Counted from the stretch's first letter, positions 9,801 to 14,593 are shown. The stretch: 14,593 nucleotides of DNA from Fulvivirga aurantia (GCF_009711475.1 NZ_SMMD01000898.1:1-14593); one strand, 5' to 3'. Notes: generated by a model from the letters alone, not told the origin. Program-made: numbers and translations.

Positions 9801-12800
9801 TTGGGATTACTATGTACAAATCGATGATGTAAAAATTATGGCAGATGCCAATGCCTGGCTTACTGTAAGTCCGTCTGCAGGCATCGTACCAGTTGGTCAA
9901 AACTTGCCGGTACAAGTAACTTTTGATGCTTCGAAGGTAGATCCTGACGAATATTTTGCAGGTATTTTAGTGAATAGCAATGCATCTAACGCTCCTGTTG
10001 CTTCTGTTTTTGCAATAATGGAAGTACTTGAGCCTGCCGAGATCGAGGTAAATCCTTCATCTATGGAAGAGCTACTTGTTAGTGGATTCTCCAGCACGCA
10101 AACGCTATCCATTACCAATAATGGCGAAAGTGTGCTGAGGTATAACCTGGGTGGCTTTGCTAAAGATGCAAAGGTTGTATCTGTGAGTAAAAAGCCAGCA
10201 GATAGAATTATCACTCCAGTGCGAAGTGACCGATATGATGGCGAACTCTACCAGGGCATTGAAGCCATAGTTGTAGATAGAAGCAAGAGAAGTGCATCTA
10301 TGCCTGTTTATGGTACAGATTTCGAAAGTTTTGCTCCGGGAGATATCGATGGACAAGATGGTTGGTTTGCACAATATGGCAACTGGACCATTGAGTCAGA
10401 TACGCCTGAGAGCGGATTGCAGCATTTCAGAGGATTATCAGATGGTTTAGGGCAATCAGTGGCCATCACACCAAATGTCGGTATCGGATCTGAAGCGACT
10501 TCTAGCTTTAGTACTGATGTGAAAGTAGATGGAACAGGAGTAACCTGGCAAATGATACCTCAATCAACTACAGCTGAGCTGGTAGTAACAAGATTACAGG
10601 TAAATCCTGATGGTAGTGTCGATGCACTGATTGATGACGGTGCTGGCAACCCTGTATTTGATCAGGTGTCACCGGCTTTACCTACAGGATACTTTAAGCT
10701 TATGCTTGAGGTAGATAGAACTACTGCTGTATTCAATATTTATGTTGATGGTACCATGGTTTATACAGGTCAGGGATTTGCAGGAGATATTGAGGAGATT
10801 GTGATTTTATCACTTATGGAGGCGAGTGGCCCTACGATGGACCTTGATGACATGAATATTTGGGATGGTTTACCACCAGTTCCGTTTATCAGTACAAATC
10901 CTGAGTTTGGTAATGTGGCATCTGGTGAAACAGTAGAAATAGAAGTGACATTTGATGCTTCTAATCTGGAAAAGGGTATTTATACAGATGAAATCATTGT
11001 CTTCAATAACGACCCTGATAACCCTGAAGTGGTGATTCCGGTAACACTAGAGGTGATAAATCCTCCTGCGCTTGAAGTTGACCCAGAGTCGATAGAGAGT
11101 TTTGTATTGTTAGGTACTACCAAAGATCACACAGTAACAATTACCAATACTGGTGAGGCTAACTTAAGATTTGGGTTTGCGGGATTTGGAGAAGCTCCTA
11201 CACCGGGTGTTTTTGCTCAAACTCACACTGAGCTGTCAGACTCACAATTGTCTAAACAGCAAAAAGATGATGCAGGCTCTCGACCACAGACTTACGCCAA
11301 ACCGGTAACCTTCATGGAAGGTGAACAAATTCTGTTTGAAGGATTTGAAGGTGACTTCCCACCAGCTGGCTGGTCGGTTGTAGACAATGAAGGAAATGGG
11401 GTAGTTTGGGAGTCAAGCGATTCTAACTACACAGGAGGAAGCGGTAAATCTGCATTGGCAGATAGCGATGCTGCCGGTACACTAGAGTACGATACAGAGC
11501 TAATTACACCTGTAATAGATGTAGATGGAAAAACTGGCGTGGTAGTTCAATATTATGTCAACTATCAAAACTTCTTAAACAACGACTTCTTAGATGTTGA
11601 TATTACCACAGATGGAGGTACCAGCTGGACTAATGTACTAAGCTGGAATGAAGATCATGGTAGTTTACGTAACCTGCCAGGTGAGTTTGTAAGTCTTGAG
11701 CTTGATGATTATATCTCTGGCGCTGAGTCTATGCAATTGAGATGGCATTATTACAATCCGAATACCGGAGATTTTGACTGGTATGCACAAATTGATGAAG
11801 TTGAAATCATTTATGCTGGTGTTCAATGGCTTACACTTGATCCCGGACAAGGTGTGATAGGCGAGGGTGAATCACTAGAAGTGACGGTAACCTTTGACGC
11901 AACTGAAGTTGAGCCAGGTACTTATAACAAAGAGTTGTTATTACTTACAAATGTGCCTGATGAACCTGAGAAAGTCTTGAATATGACTATGCATGCCGTA
12001 ATCATAGAAGATTTAGAGTTGGCCTCTACTTGTTCTGACAATCCTGACGAGCAACGCAGATGGGAAGTAAACAACCCTAACGCTTTTGAAGTGGATGCAT
12101 TCTGGTTTGTAGTAGGATCTGCCGAAGGTGATAGTATTACTATGGCTCCGGGTGTAAATTATTTCTACAGCCCAACACAGACAGACAGACCAAATACTGT
12201 AAAAGTAAAATGGTTAGACCACACTGGTGCAACTCAGGAAGCTGTCTCAGAAAGCTCTGGCTTGCCTTGTCTGGTGGAGGATTTGAACCTTACTTCGGTT
12301 TGTAGCAATAATCCAGATCTATTCAGAAGATGGAGAGTGAGAAACCCTAATCCATTTGTTGTGATGGTAAACTGGTATGTGGTAGGCACTTCACAGTCAG
12401 GCATTCTTTATGCAGAAGGAGATTCAGACACCTTCTTCTTTACTGAGGCAATTCCTGGTTCACCAAATACTACTAAAATTGTATGGATTGACGAAAACGG
12501 AGATGAACAAGAGAAAGTTAAAGCATCAGGTGGGGAGATATGTGATATCGACAATTCTTGCTACGGTGGAGAGGTCATTGCTTTTGATCAAGGATTACGT
12601 AAGAAAGGTACGATCGTACCTCCGAGAAGAAGTATACCAGAAAATGCTTTAGGCTTACCTGAGGAAAATGACGAAATCAATTTTGTCTCATTAGGAATTG
12701 GAGGATCTTTAGTTATTAAACTCAATAGCATTGTGGTAGATCAACCAGGCAACGACTTCATGGTAGTTGAGACATCTTTTAATGATGTTGGTGACCCATG

Positions 12801-13341
12801 TGAGACCTACCCAGAAATGGCAGATGTTTATGTGTCTATCGATGGAGAATCATTCTATTTGTTGGGAACAGCTTGTAAGGATACCGAGTTTGATATAGCT
12901 ACAAGTGGCTTGCTTGAGATAGAGTACGTTAAGTTTGTGGATGTAACAGACGTGAATGCCAATCATATAGGACCTGCTGCTGATGGGTTTGATGTTGATG
13001 GTATTTATTGTATCAATGCCCACTACTCTGCTGCAGTTCAAAGATCATTTGGAGAGATGGCTAATGTAGTAGCTGATGAAGAATCTGAAGAGTTGGTAGC
13101 ATTCCCTAATCCGTTTAGAGAGCAGATTGCTGTAAAATCAAAAGTTGAAAAAGAAGGACGCTATATCATTAGAGTTCATGATATTTTTGGCTCTTTGGTT
13201 GCAGAGCAAGTAGTGATTGCATCTCATGGACAGATCGAAGGAGAAATAAATGCAGTAAATATCTCTAGAGGTACATATACTGTGACGGTAATTTCTGAAG
13301 ATGAATCTTACAGAAGTTCACATATTCTAATCAAGAATTAA
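3889..13341 (+). CDS. Giant T9SS-secreted subtilisin-like (S8) protease with split Ig-like repeats
   Basis: 3150 residues from the ATG at 3889, chosen because a signal peptide (MNNHYSQWK, hydrophobic core, SLA before Gln28) follows it. Propeptide about 30-150. S8 catalytic domain about 160-485 with Asp200 (VTDGGID), His254 (HGTHVGG), oxyanion Asn366 (AAGND) and Ser428 (GTSMACPHVSG), so it should be active; VDDDGNGYVDD near 225 is a likely calcium loop. FN3 at 488-595. Seven Ig-like units follow: 598-934, 935-1037 (choice-of-anchor D type, uninterrupted), 1038-1393, 1394-1730, 1731-2050, 2051-2393 and 2394-2704; six are split by inserted domains. Two 90-residue repeats at 2706-2885, a surface domain at 2891-3043 (FVSLGIGGSLVI, ADGFDVDG), and a type A T9SS sorting domain from about 3068 (PNPF at 3073-3076). 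Expected to cross the outer membrane by T9SS and be released or surface-bound. The substrate is unknown; the long tail suggests binding to a polymer or surface. Confidence 0.93.
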   Translation: MNNHYSQWKSYVLPLFLVLITSLSSLAQTQQGIVRIKLTEEKAAFMEQSKMTRSDLGYVRTGDAGLDMALSTCKANNMTRVFRPAGRFEAKHRKHGLHLWYEIKFDKSTKVSTAVSAFANLADVQVSEPVYEKEIIGIDREALNARVRALASDPNDPQYGSQWHYENTGQTGGTVGADISCPEAWSLETGKNEVIVAVTDGGIDVAHEDLAANMWVNTGEIPGNGVDDDGNGYVDDINGYGFGDNSGTIPADFHGTHVGGTVAAVTNNGVGVAGVAGGDGSGDGVRLMSCAAFGQFNVGGFAESYTYGADMGAVISQNSWGYTSPNVFEQAVLDAIDYFIAEAGFDEFGNPNGTMQGGIVIFAAGNDGTDDQWYPGIYEPIVAVGGTDHNDDEYVFSNRGDWVDVAAPAVNVFSTLPGNSYGNLTGTSMACPHVSGVAGLIISQNLGSLTPTQVRARIEQTADPLPGLEFLGTGRVNAFAALQQDDGQPPLNIDDLSVDDKDLSSVTLGWTAPADPGNGSATSYELRYATFPLNASNFNAGIEAPGVPNASVAGTPEVFKVKGLSPSTQYYFAIKSADFFGNVSGISNVVNATTDDPPVAGVDPSSLFSNLTTGESEVQNLTISNTGDGPLEFDISLGGTVFTPSGAVTTTKNIKPHSKLLSSTKAYVSSDVAPLAGDQYATGFESMSLGDIDGQEGWSAGLQDWNVSNANPYSGSNHLRAESAELAPGTSFSLAFSPNVGVGSEEYSSTSAKLSVDNNGTSWQYIPQSPSAEFIVTRVSFDADGSISVYDGDVGDFVALSATVPTGYFDLKLVVHRANFDMNLFINNELVYVGKAVTGDIEQVVLLSPMEQNGNLFMMDDMSIYDGELDTFPFLSISPDSGEVPPNSDQVVAVTFDAAGLFGGTYENEILIKTNDPANPSFNVPATLNVTGTGKPVISVDPTSVSFPDTFVGGASTADVEIANEGTEILVVSDLTTVGDFNVIGNTSFNILPFQSETVTLEFAPTALGLDDGALIISNNDTDNTNYEVSLTGEGVEAPQISVDPASFTVELEEGASTTETMTITNNGVADLEFSIETSEASSASTTSVAISPVSKIAGTSAATKQKQANSFAGRTATFDAKLSSSTLNVLILTPDEDVTDLGATLSAFSDLNVSIYPKASLPGISLADLTPFDVVMTTNNTQWLASGSVDPAVVGDLLADYIDQGGKVVANCFAYDYDAWSLAGRFIDEQYGPFTGTTTDFFGSTSLGTVHAPDHPIMDGVVSIGNDYLWQNPSLAPGATHLADWNDGNVFAAANDNVVALNILPSDGNGIPGWSGDLPTLYHNAIVWLSGSGFISTDVESGVLAQGESVEVQVTISAASLDAGLYSGSIDISSNDPTNAILSVPVELTVLGPVIDVNPEEMEVTVIKGLSESRTLTISNNGSVDAEFVIDIVNSSPDAGTSMVVDNSPPRINAFAGSMINYAAAVEKVNVSSSAAGDEVYSTGFENFSVGNINGQQGWTGQFGNWRVESDDPKSGNNHFQGLSDGLGQSVAYTPQLSMAGEAVTSASMDVYLEEGASWWISTESTLAINGRIIFDPDGNVVVVSDDGIGGANLDTLAYTIPSDYFNLAFEVDKTSGNFKLFINSTEVFEGKAFSTDIEFVVVLSLMETFGPVFNMDNVNVYEGRYVPEFITLSQEAGIIPVGSSVDIEVNFDGSKTPFGTYYRDLHVLVNGGSEPEAVVATTFNVTGDAAIEVTPQVLEQVVNYQESENREFLIKNTGGQSLDFSISVLGADLAGQDMAFAQSTRAEIGGAKYEQYMAHRTEQPSVGGVTQLMVGETLFEEDFDGGTFPPTGWSVIDNEGSGLQWDVLSVHGMENWCGSGDAASVNSDANQGVEFDTELHTPVIDIEGRTGIAVQYNVNYINFIGLDFLDLDVTTDNGATWTNVLRWNESHGSFFTSPGELVTLELDDYVAGASSMQLRWRYYDPNSGDWDYYVQIDDVKIMADANAWLTVSPSAGIVPVGQNLPVQVTFDASKVDPDEYFAGILVNSNASNAPVASVFAIMEVLEPAEIEVNPSSMEELLVSGFSSTQTLSITNNGESVLRYNLGGFAKDAKVVSVSKKPADRIITPVRSDRYDGELYQGIEAIVVDRSKRSASMPVYGTDFESFAPGDIDGQDGWFAQYGNWTIESDTPESGLQHFRGLSDGLGQSVAITPNVGIGSEATSSFSTDVKVDGTGVTWQMIPQSTTAELVVTRLQVNPDGSVDALIDDGAGNPVFDQVSPALPTGYFKLMLEVDRTTAVFNIYVDGTMVYTGQGFAGDIEEIVILSLMEASGPTMDLDDMNIWDGLPPVPFISTNPEFGNVASGETVEIEVTFDASNLEKGIYTDEIIVFNNDPDNPEVVIPVTLEVINPPALEVDPESIESFVLLGTTKDHTVTITNTGEANLRFGFAGFGEAPTPGVFAQTHTELSDSQLSKQQKDDAGSRPQTYAKPVTFMEGEQILFEGFEGDFPPAGWSVVDNEGNGVVWESSDSNYTGGSGKSALADSDAAGTLEYDTELITPVIDVDGKTGVVVQYYVNYQNFLNNDFLDVDITTDGGTSWTNVLSWNEDHGSLRNLPGEFVSLELDDYISGAESMQLRWHYYNPNTGDFDWYAQIDEVEIIYAGVQWLTLDPGQGVIGEGESLEVTVTFDATEVEPGTYNKELLLLTNVPDEPEKVLNMTMHAVIIEDLELASTCSDNPDEQRRWEVNNPNAFEVDAFWFVVGSAEGDSITMAPGVNYFYSPTQTDRPNTVKVKWLDHTGATQEAVSESSGLPCLVEDLNLTSVCSNNPDLFRRWRVRNPNPFVVMVNWYVVGTSQSGILYAEGDSDTFFFTEAIPGSPNTTKIVWIDENGDEQEKVKASGGEICDIDNSCYGGEVIAFDQGLRKKGTIVPPRRSIPENALGLPEENDEINFVSLGIGGSLVIKLNSIVVDQPGNDFMVVETSFNDVGDPCETYPEMADVYVSIDGESFYLLGTACKDTEFDIATSGLLEIEYVKFVDVTDVNANHIGPAADGFDVDGIYCINAHYSAAVQRSFGEMANVVADEESEELVAFPNPFREQIAVKSKVEKEGRYIIRVHDIFGSLVAEQVVIASHGQIEGEINAVNISRGTYTVTVISEDESYRSSHILIKN
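8068..10038 (+). repeat. Intragenic super-repeat, copy 1 (residues 1394-2050)
   Basis: Two consecutive split Ig-like units. The first half-unit (IDVNPEEMEV..RTLTISNNG) is interrupted at residues 1484-1668 by a jelly-roll-like domain starting TGFENFSVGNINGQQGW, then completed by a VTFDAS-like second half. The second (IEVTPQVLEQ) is interrupted at 1820-1985 by a MAM or choice-of-anchor J type domain starting LFEEDFDGGTFPPTGW. The order and length (657 residues) match the next block. Confidence 0.8.
10039..12000 (+). repeat. Intragenic super-repeat, copy 2 (residues 2051-2704)
   Basis: This block repeats the order of the preceding 657 residues in 654 residues. A split unit (IEVNPSSMEE) carries the same jelly-roll type insert at 2143-2328 (TDFESFAPGDIDGQDGW, then GLSDGLGQSVA as in copy 1). 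A second split unit (LEVDPESIES) carries the same MAM-like insert at 2482-2644 (ILFEGFEGDFPPAGW, DNEGNG). The proteins are clearly homologous but the DNA has diverged, so the duplication is not recent. Confidence 0.8.
12004..12543 (+). repeat. Tandem pair of 90-residue Cys/Trp repeats
   Basis: Residues 2706-2795 and 2796-2885 are two copies with an exact 90-residue period. Shared positions include EDL at the start, CSDNPDEQRRW against CSNNPDLFRRW, then NNPNAF against RNPNPF, WFVVG against WYVVG, VKWLD against IVWID, and a closing Cys. Such modules are common in secreted Bacteroidota proteins; their ligand is not known to me. Confidence 0.82.
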
Positions 13342-13361
13342 CGTTGGCTAATTTCTAATTT

Positions 13362-13397
13362 AAAATAAAGACCGGAGTGATCCGGTCTTTATTTTTT
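13362..13397 (+). terminator. Intrinsic terminator of the giant protease gene
   Basis: A perfect 15-bp stem (13362-13376 with 13381-13395, core AAAGACCGGA / TCCGGTCTTT) with a GTGA loop runs into TTTTTT. It begins 20 nt after the stop codon and isolates the protease transcript from ssrA. Confidence 0.92.
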
Positions 13398-13416
13398 ATG
13401 CGAACTTAATTAGCCA

Positions 13417-13424
13417 TATATTTG
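13417..13424 (+). promoter_or_regulatory. -7 promoter box of ssrA
   Basis: TATATTTG matches TAnnTTTG exactly and ends 26 nt before the mature tmRNA 5' end. No good TTG is found at the -33 distance (TTTATG lies there, at the edge of the preceding terminator). Transcription would start near 13430, giving a short 5' leader to be removed from the precursor. Confidence 0.55.
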
Positions 13425-13450
13425 TAATCCGATTACAACGTAATCCATCT

Positions 13451-13856
13451 GGGGCCGACCGGTTTCGACAGGATGTGTGGTTACGTGTGTAAGCATGCAG
13501 GCTCATGAGATGAGAGCCTCGAAAGATAATCTCACAACACAATTGGCGAATCTAATTACGCCATGGCTGCCTAATCATAACTCAGATGTTATGATTGACA
13601 GGCTTAAACGGTCACTGCCAAAGCAGGACCGAGCCACATTCCACGAAACCTCTGTTCTGTAGGTTTTGATTTTGGAGTGTCGATAAACAGGACTAGTGCA
13701 GGCAGGGTTGTGATGCCTGTGCGAAACTCATCGCAACTAAGGTTGAGTTTGGTTGCTACCTACCTAGCTTAACTCGAAAATCAGAAGTGTAGCTAAGCAT
13801 GTAGAAGACACGATAGTTGCCTTCACTGGACGAGAGTTCGAATCTCTCCGGCTCCA
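13451..13856 (+). ncRNA. ssrA: tmRNA (one-piece)
   Basis: Transfer-messenger RNA, about 406 nt, rescues stalled ribosomes with SmpB and tags the unfinished protein. The 5' end GGGGCCG pairs with CGGCTCC at 13849-13855 to form the acceptor stem. The conserved GGTTTCGAC lies near the 5' end, and CTAAGCATGTAG is in the 3' half. The T-arm GAGAG-TTCGAAT-CTCTC is complete. The discriminator A is 13856 and the next bases are CGA, so CCA is not encoded and must be added. The hairpin just after the tag (AATCATAAC / GTTATGATT) contains the end of the stop codon, as usual. The gene is intact although its 3' end is duplicated downstream. The 61-codon open frame that crosses it is not a gene. Confidence 0.96.
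13545..13574 (+). other. tmRNA tag-peptide reading frame
   Basis: GGC GAA TCT AAT TAC GCC ATG GCT GCC TAA encodes GESNYAMAA and a stop. With the alanine carried by tmRNA the added tag is AGESNYAMAA. The Gly resume codon and the hydrophobic AMAA end, a ClpXP-type degron, fit tags known from Bacteroidota. Confidence 0.93.
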
Positions 13857-13864
13857 CGATCAAG
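13841..13864 (+). repeat. ssrA 3'-end repeat, copy 1 (candidate attachment core)
   Basis: The last part of ssrA from the T-loop to the discriminator, AATCTCTCCGGCTCCAC (13841-13857), is followed by GATCAAG. The 17-mer recurs at 14000-14016. The 24-nt stretch including GATCAAG recurs at 14152-14175 with one mismatch. This is the functional copy. Confidence 0.8.
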
Positions 13865-13879
13865 CGCAGCTGGTCTGCG
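13865..13879. repeat. Small hairpin
   Basis: CGCAG-CTGGT-CTGCG, a 5-bp stem, lies just after copy 1 of the ssrA 3'-end repeat. It belongs to a run of hairpins between copies 1 and 2. Confidence 0.45.
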
Positions 13880-13890
13880 ATAAAATTTAG

Positions 13891-13925
13891 AAAGTCCACC
13901 AAGTTTTACTTGAGTGGACTTTTTT
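13891..13925 (+). terminator. Intrinsic terminator downstream of ssrA
   Basis: AAAGTCCAC (13891-13899) pairs with GTGGACTTT (13914-13922), extended inwards by CAAGT / ACTTG around a TTT loop with a single bulged A (13913). A run of T follows. It would end the tmRNA precursor about 65 nt past the mature 3' end. Confidence 0.85.
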
Positions 13926-13935
13926 GATTTTAGCG

Positions 13936-13975
13936 CTTGTACTGACAAGGACAGTCAGCTGCATTTGCAGGACTG
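13936..13975. repeat. Cluster of overlapping hairpins
   Basis: Three inverted repeats overlap: CTTGT-ACTG-ACAAG (13936-13949), CTGAC / GTCAG (13942-13958), and CAGTC-ag-CTGC-ATTT-GCAG-GACTG (13952-13975). They exclude each other in part. CAAGCGC at 13861-13867 is also inverted at 13933-13939, bracketing the terminator. They could be recombinase or accessory-factor sites, or part of a small RNA. Confidence 0.4.
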
Positions 13976-13978
13976 GCG

Positions 13979-13995
13979 TCATTAGAGATCAATAA
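13979..13995 (+). repeat. Repeat flanking copy 2, left side
   Basis: TCATTAGAGATCAATAA lies 4 nt before copy 2 of the ssrA 3'-end repeat. A close match, TCATTAGAGACCAATGA, is found on the other side of copy 3 at 14181-14197. AGAGAT here can also pair with ATCTCT inside copy 2 (14001-14006). Confidence 0.6.
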
Positions 13996-13999
13996 TATT

Positions 14000-14016
14000 A
14001 ATCTCTCCGGCTCCAC
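14000..14016 (+). repeat. ssrA 3'-end repeat, copy 2
   Basis: AATCTCTCCGGCTCCAC matches positions 13841-13857 exactly, 159 nt downstream. The T-arm 5' half and the rest of tmRNA are absent, so it is only the 3' tip. A strong terminator starts at its last base. Confidence 0.8.
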
Positions 14017-14056
14017 AAATAGAAAAAGCTACCCGAAGGGTGGCTTTTTCTATTTG
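14016..14056 (+). terminator. Second strong intrinsic terminator, abutting copy 2
   Basis: A 19-bp stem (14016-14034 with 14038-14056) with one G-T pair and a GAA loop; the right arm contains CTTTTTC. There is no gene between this and the first ssrA terminator. Its position directly after a tmRNA 3' tip is that expected for the original ssrA terminator. Confidence 0.85.
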
Positions 14057-14151
14057 TTAGAATCAGTGCATTACGAGCTCGAGTAGAGAGTTTGAAATCG
14101 AGCACCAGCGAGATTCACGAGGGGTTGTGCGGCATGGCGGTGTGTATGAGT

Positions 14152-14175
14152 AATCTCTCCGGCTTCACGATCAAG
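14152..14175 (+). repeat. ssrA 3'-end repeat, copy 3
   Basis: Starts AATCTCTCCGGCTTCAC and continues with GATCAAG. Over 24 nt it differs from 13841-13864 only by C to T in GGCTTCAC. It lies 152 nt after copy 2 and just before the stop codon region of the right-hand gene. Confidence 0.78.
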
Positions 14176-14180
14176 TGGGA

Positions 14181-14197
14181 TCATTAGAGACCAATGA
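14181..14197 (+). repeat. Repeat flanking copy 3, right side
   Basis: TCATTAGAGACCAATGA, differing at two positions from 13979-13995. Here it follows GATCAAG after only 5 nt (TGGGA), whereas next to copy 1 the two elements are 114 nt apart. Confidence 0.6.
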
Positions 14198-14203
14198 ATA
14201 AAA

Positions 14204-14593
14204 TTAAGTGTTACTTGTAAGAGTGGTAGTTAATGTTTCGCCTAGCTTACTTGAGAACAGTCCAATAACTATTCCGCCAAGGTAATCTTCCACACTTAGT
14301 GTTATAGGCAAGTTAAAGTCACTGGTTCTTTGTAATAACAAGATTACTGCGCTCGACACGATTATACCAAAAATAAAATTTACTATACCAGCCCATAGTA
14401 AGCTTAGTGTAAACTGAATATTTTCTTTTCTATCGACCTTAAAATAACTATGTTTTTTAATTTGAAGAATCGCAATGAATAGGCTAAGTAAAAATGAGCC
14501 TATGACACCACCAGCTAGAATTGACCATAGGGGAGGTTCAAAATACACCGACTCTTCTCCACTAAAAAAGTATTTTCTTCGACTAACAGGATC
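14204..14593 (-). CDS. Small membrane protein, N-terminus outside window
   Basis: The frame stays open to the right edge of the window (129 residues visible), so the protein is 5'-truncated and the GTG at 14548 is not a reliable start. Three hydrophobic segments are visible: WSILAGGVIGSFLLSLFIAI, then a long one around LLWAGIVNFIFGIIVSSAVI, and a weaker one at YLGGIVIGLFSSKLG. The middle polar stretch KKHSYFKVDRKEN is basic, suggesting a cytoplasmic loop. The end is polar (TLTTTLTSNT). I do not recognise the family. Its stop lies 7 nt from the copy-3 flanking repeat, so the gene may belong to an element integrated at ssrA or may be the resident neighbour. Confidence 0.68.
   Translation of the reverse strand, partial: DPVSRRKYFFSGEESVYFEPPLWSILAGGVIGSFLLSLFIAILQIKKHSYFKVDRKENIQFTLSLLWAGIVNFIFGIIVSSAVILLLQRTSDFNLPITLSVEDYLGGIVIGLFSSKLGETLTTTLTSNT

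Larger units (their letters stand above)
13857..14203. other. Gene-free structured region downstream of ssrA
   Basis: No coding sequence is supported here. The stretch holds the ssrA terminator, repeats of the ssrA 3' end, a second terminator, a cluster of small hairpins, and a plain segment (about 14057-14151) in which I see only a CGAGCTCG palindrome at 14074-14081 and a weak T-arm-like string at 14086-14099. It is best read as an attachment-site scar region. Confidence 0.6.

Noticed and set aside
5690..12000. Repeats in the protease gene as a CRISPR or satellite array
   Set aside because: The repetition is at protein level, with long divergent units and no short identical repeats with spacers.
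13477..13662. 61-codon ATG open frame on the plus strand
   Set aside because: It lies wholly inside the tmRNA gene and in a different frame from the tag peptide.
14086..14099. GAGAGTTTGAAATC, similar to the tmRNA T-arm GAGAGTTCGAATC, as a fourth degraded ssrA-end copy
   Set aside because: It needs a substitution and an insertion, and the sequence after it does not follow the tmRNA tip; possible but not supportable.
14548..14548. GTG at 14548 as start of the right-hand gene
   Set aside because: The frame is open without a stop to the window edge, so the real start may lie outside.

Overview
The window looks like chromosomal DNA of a member of the Bacteroidota, most likely the Cytophagia (the rank below phylum is inference). 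The support is a giant secreted protein ending in a type IX secretion (T9SS) sorting domain, promoter boxes of the Bacteroidota form TAnnTTTG, low GC, and a tmRNA whose tag reads GESNYAMAA.

Layout. The left edge carries the 3' part of a CHAT-domain (caspase-like) gene with a C-terminal membrane anchor (3-1472, +). Convergent to it are two minus-strand genes: an unrecognised multi-pass membrane protein (1502-2782) and a DUF481-like outer-membrane barrel protein (2875-3672). They are 92 nt apart and probably co-transcribed from a good promoter at 3677-3706. Divergent from this pair, across a short intergenic region with a 12-bp palindrome, is one 9.45-kb gene (3889-13341, +). It encodes a 3150-residue subtilisin-like protease with a signal peptide, propeptide, S8 catalytic domain, FN3 domain, seven Ig-like units (most split by large inserted domains), two 90-residue repeats, a surface ligand-type domain and a T9SS tail. 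It ends in a strong terminator.

Next is ssrA (tmRNA, 13451-13856), with its own -7 box and a hairpin terminator. The 347 nt downstream hold no gene but are highly structured. The last 17 nt of the tmRNA gene are repeated exactly at 14000-14016 and almost exactly at 14152-14175. A second strong terminator abuts the middle copy, several small hairpins lie between copies 1 and 2, and flanking sequences are shared in a shuffled pattern. This is best read as a worn attachment-site array left by integration and excision at ssrA, a well-known target of tyrosine recombinases. A 5'-truncated three-helix membrane gene (14204-14593, -) runs off the right edge and may be cargo or resident.

No integrase, CRISPR array, tRNA or rRNA gene is visible. 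The genes do not form an obvious single pathway. The protease and the barrel protein share a divergent regulatory region and both act at the cell envelope. The points most worth following are the ssrA 3'-end array and the split-domain architecture of the giant protease.
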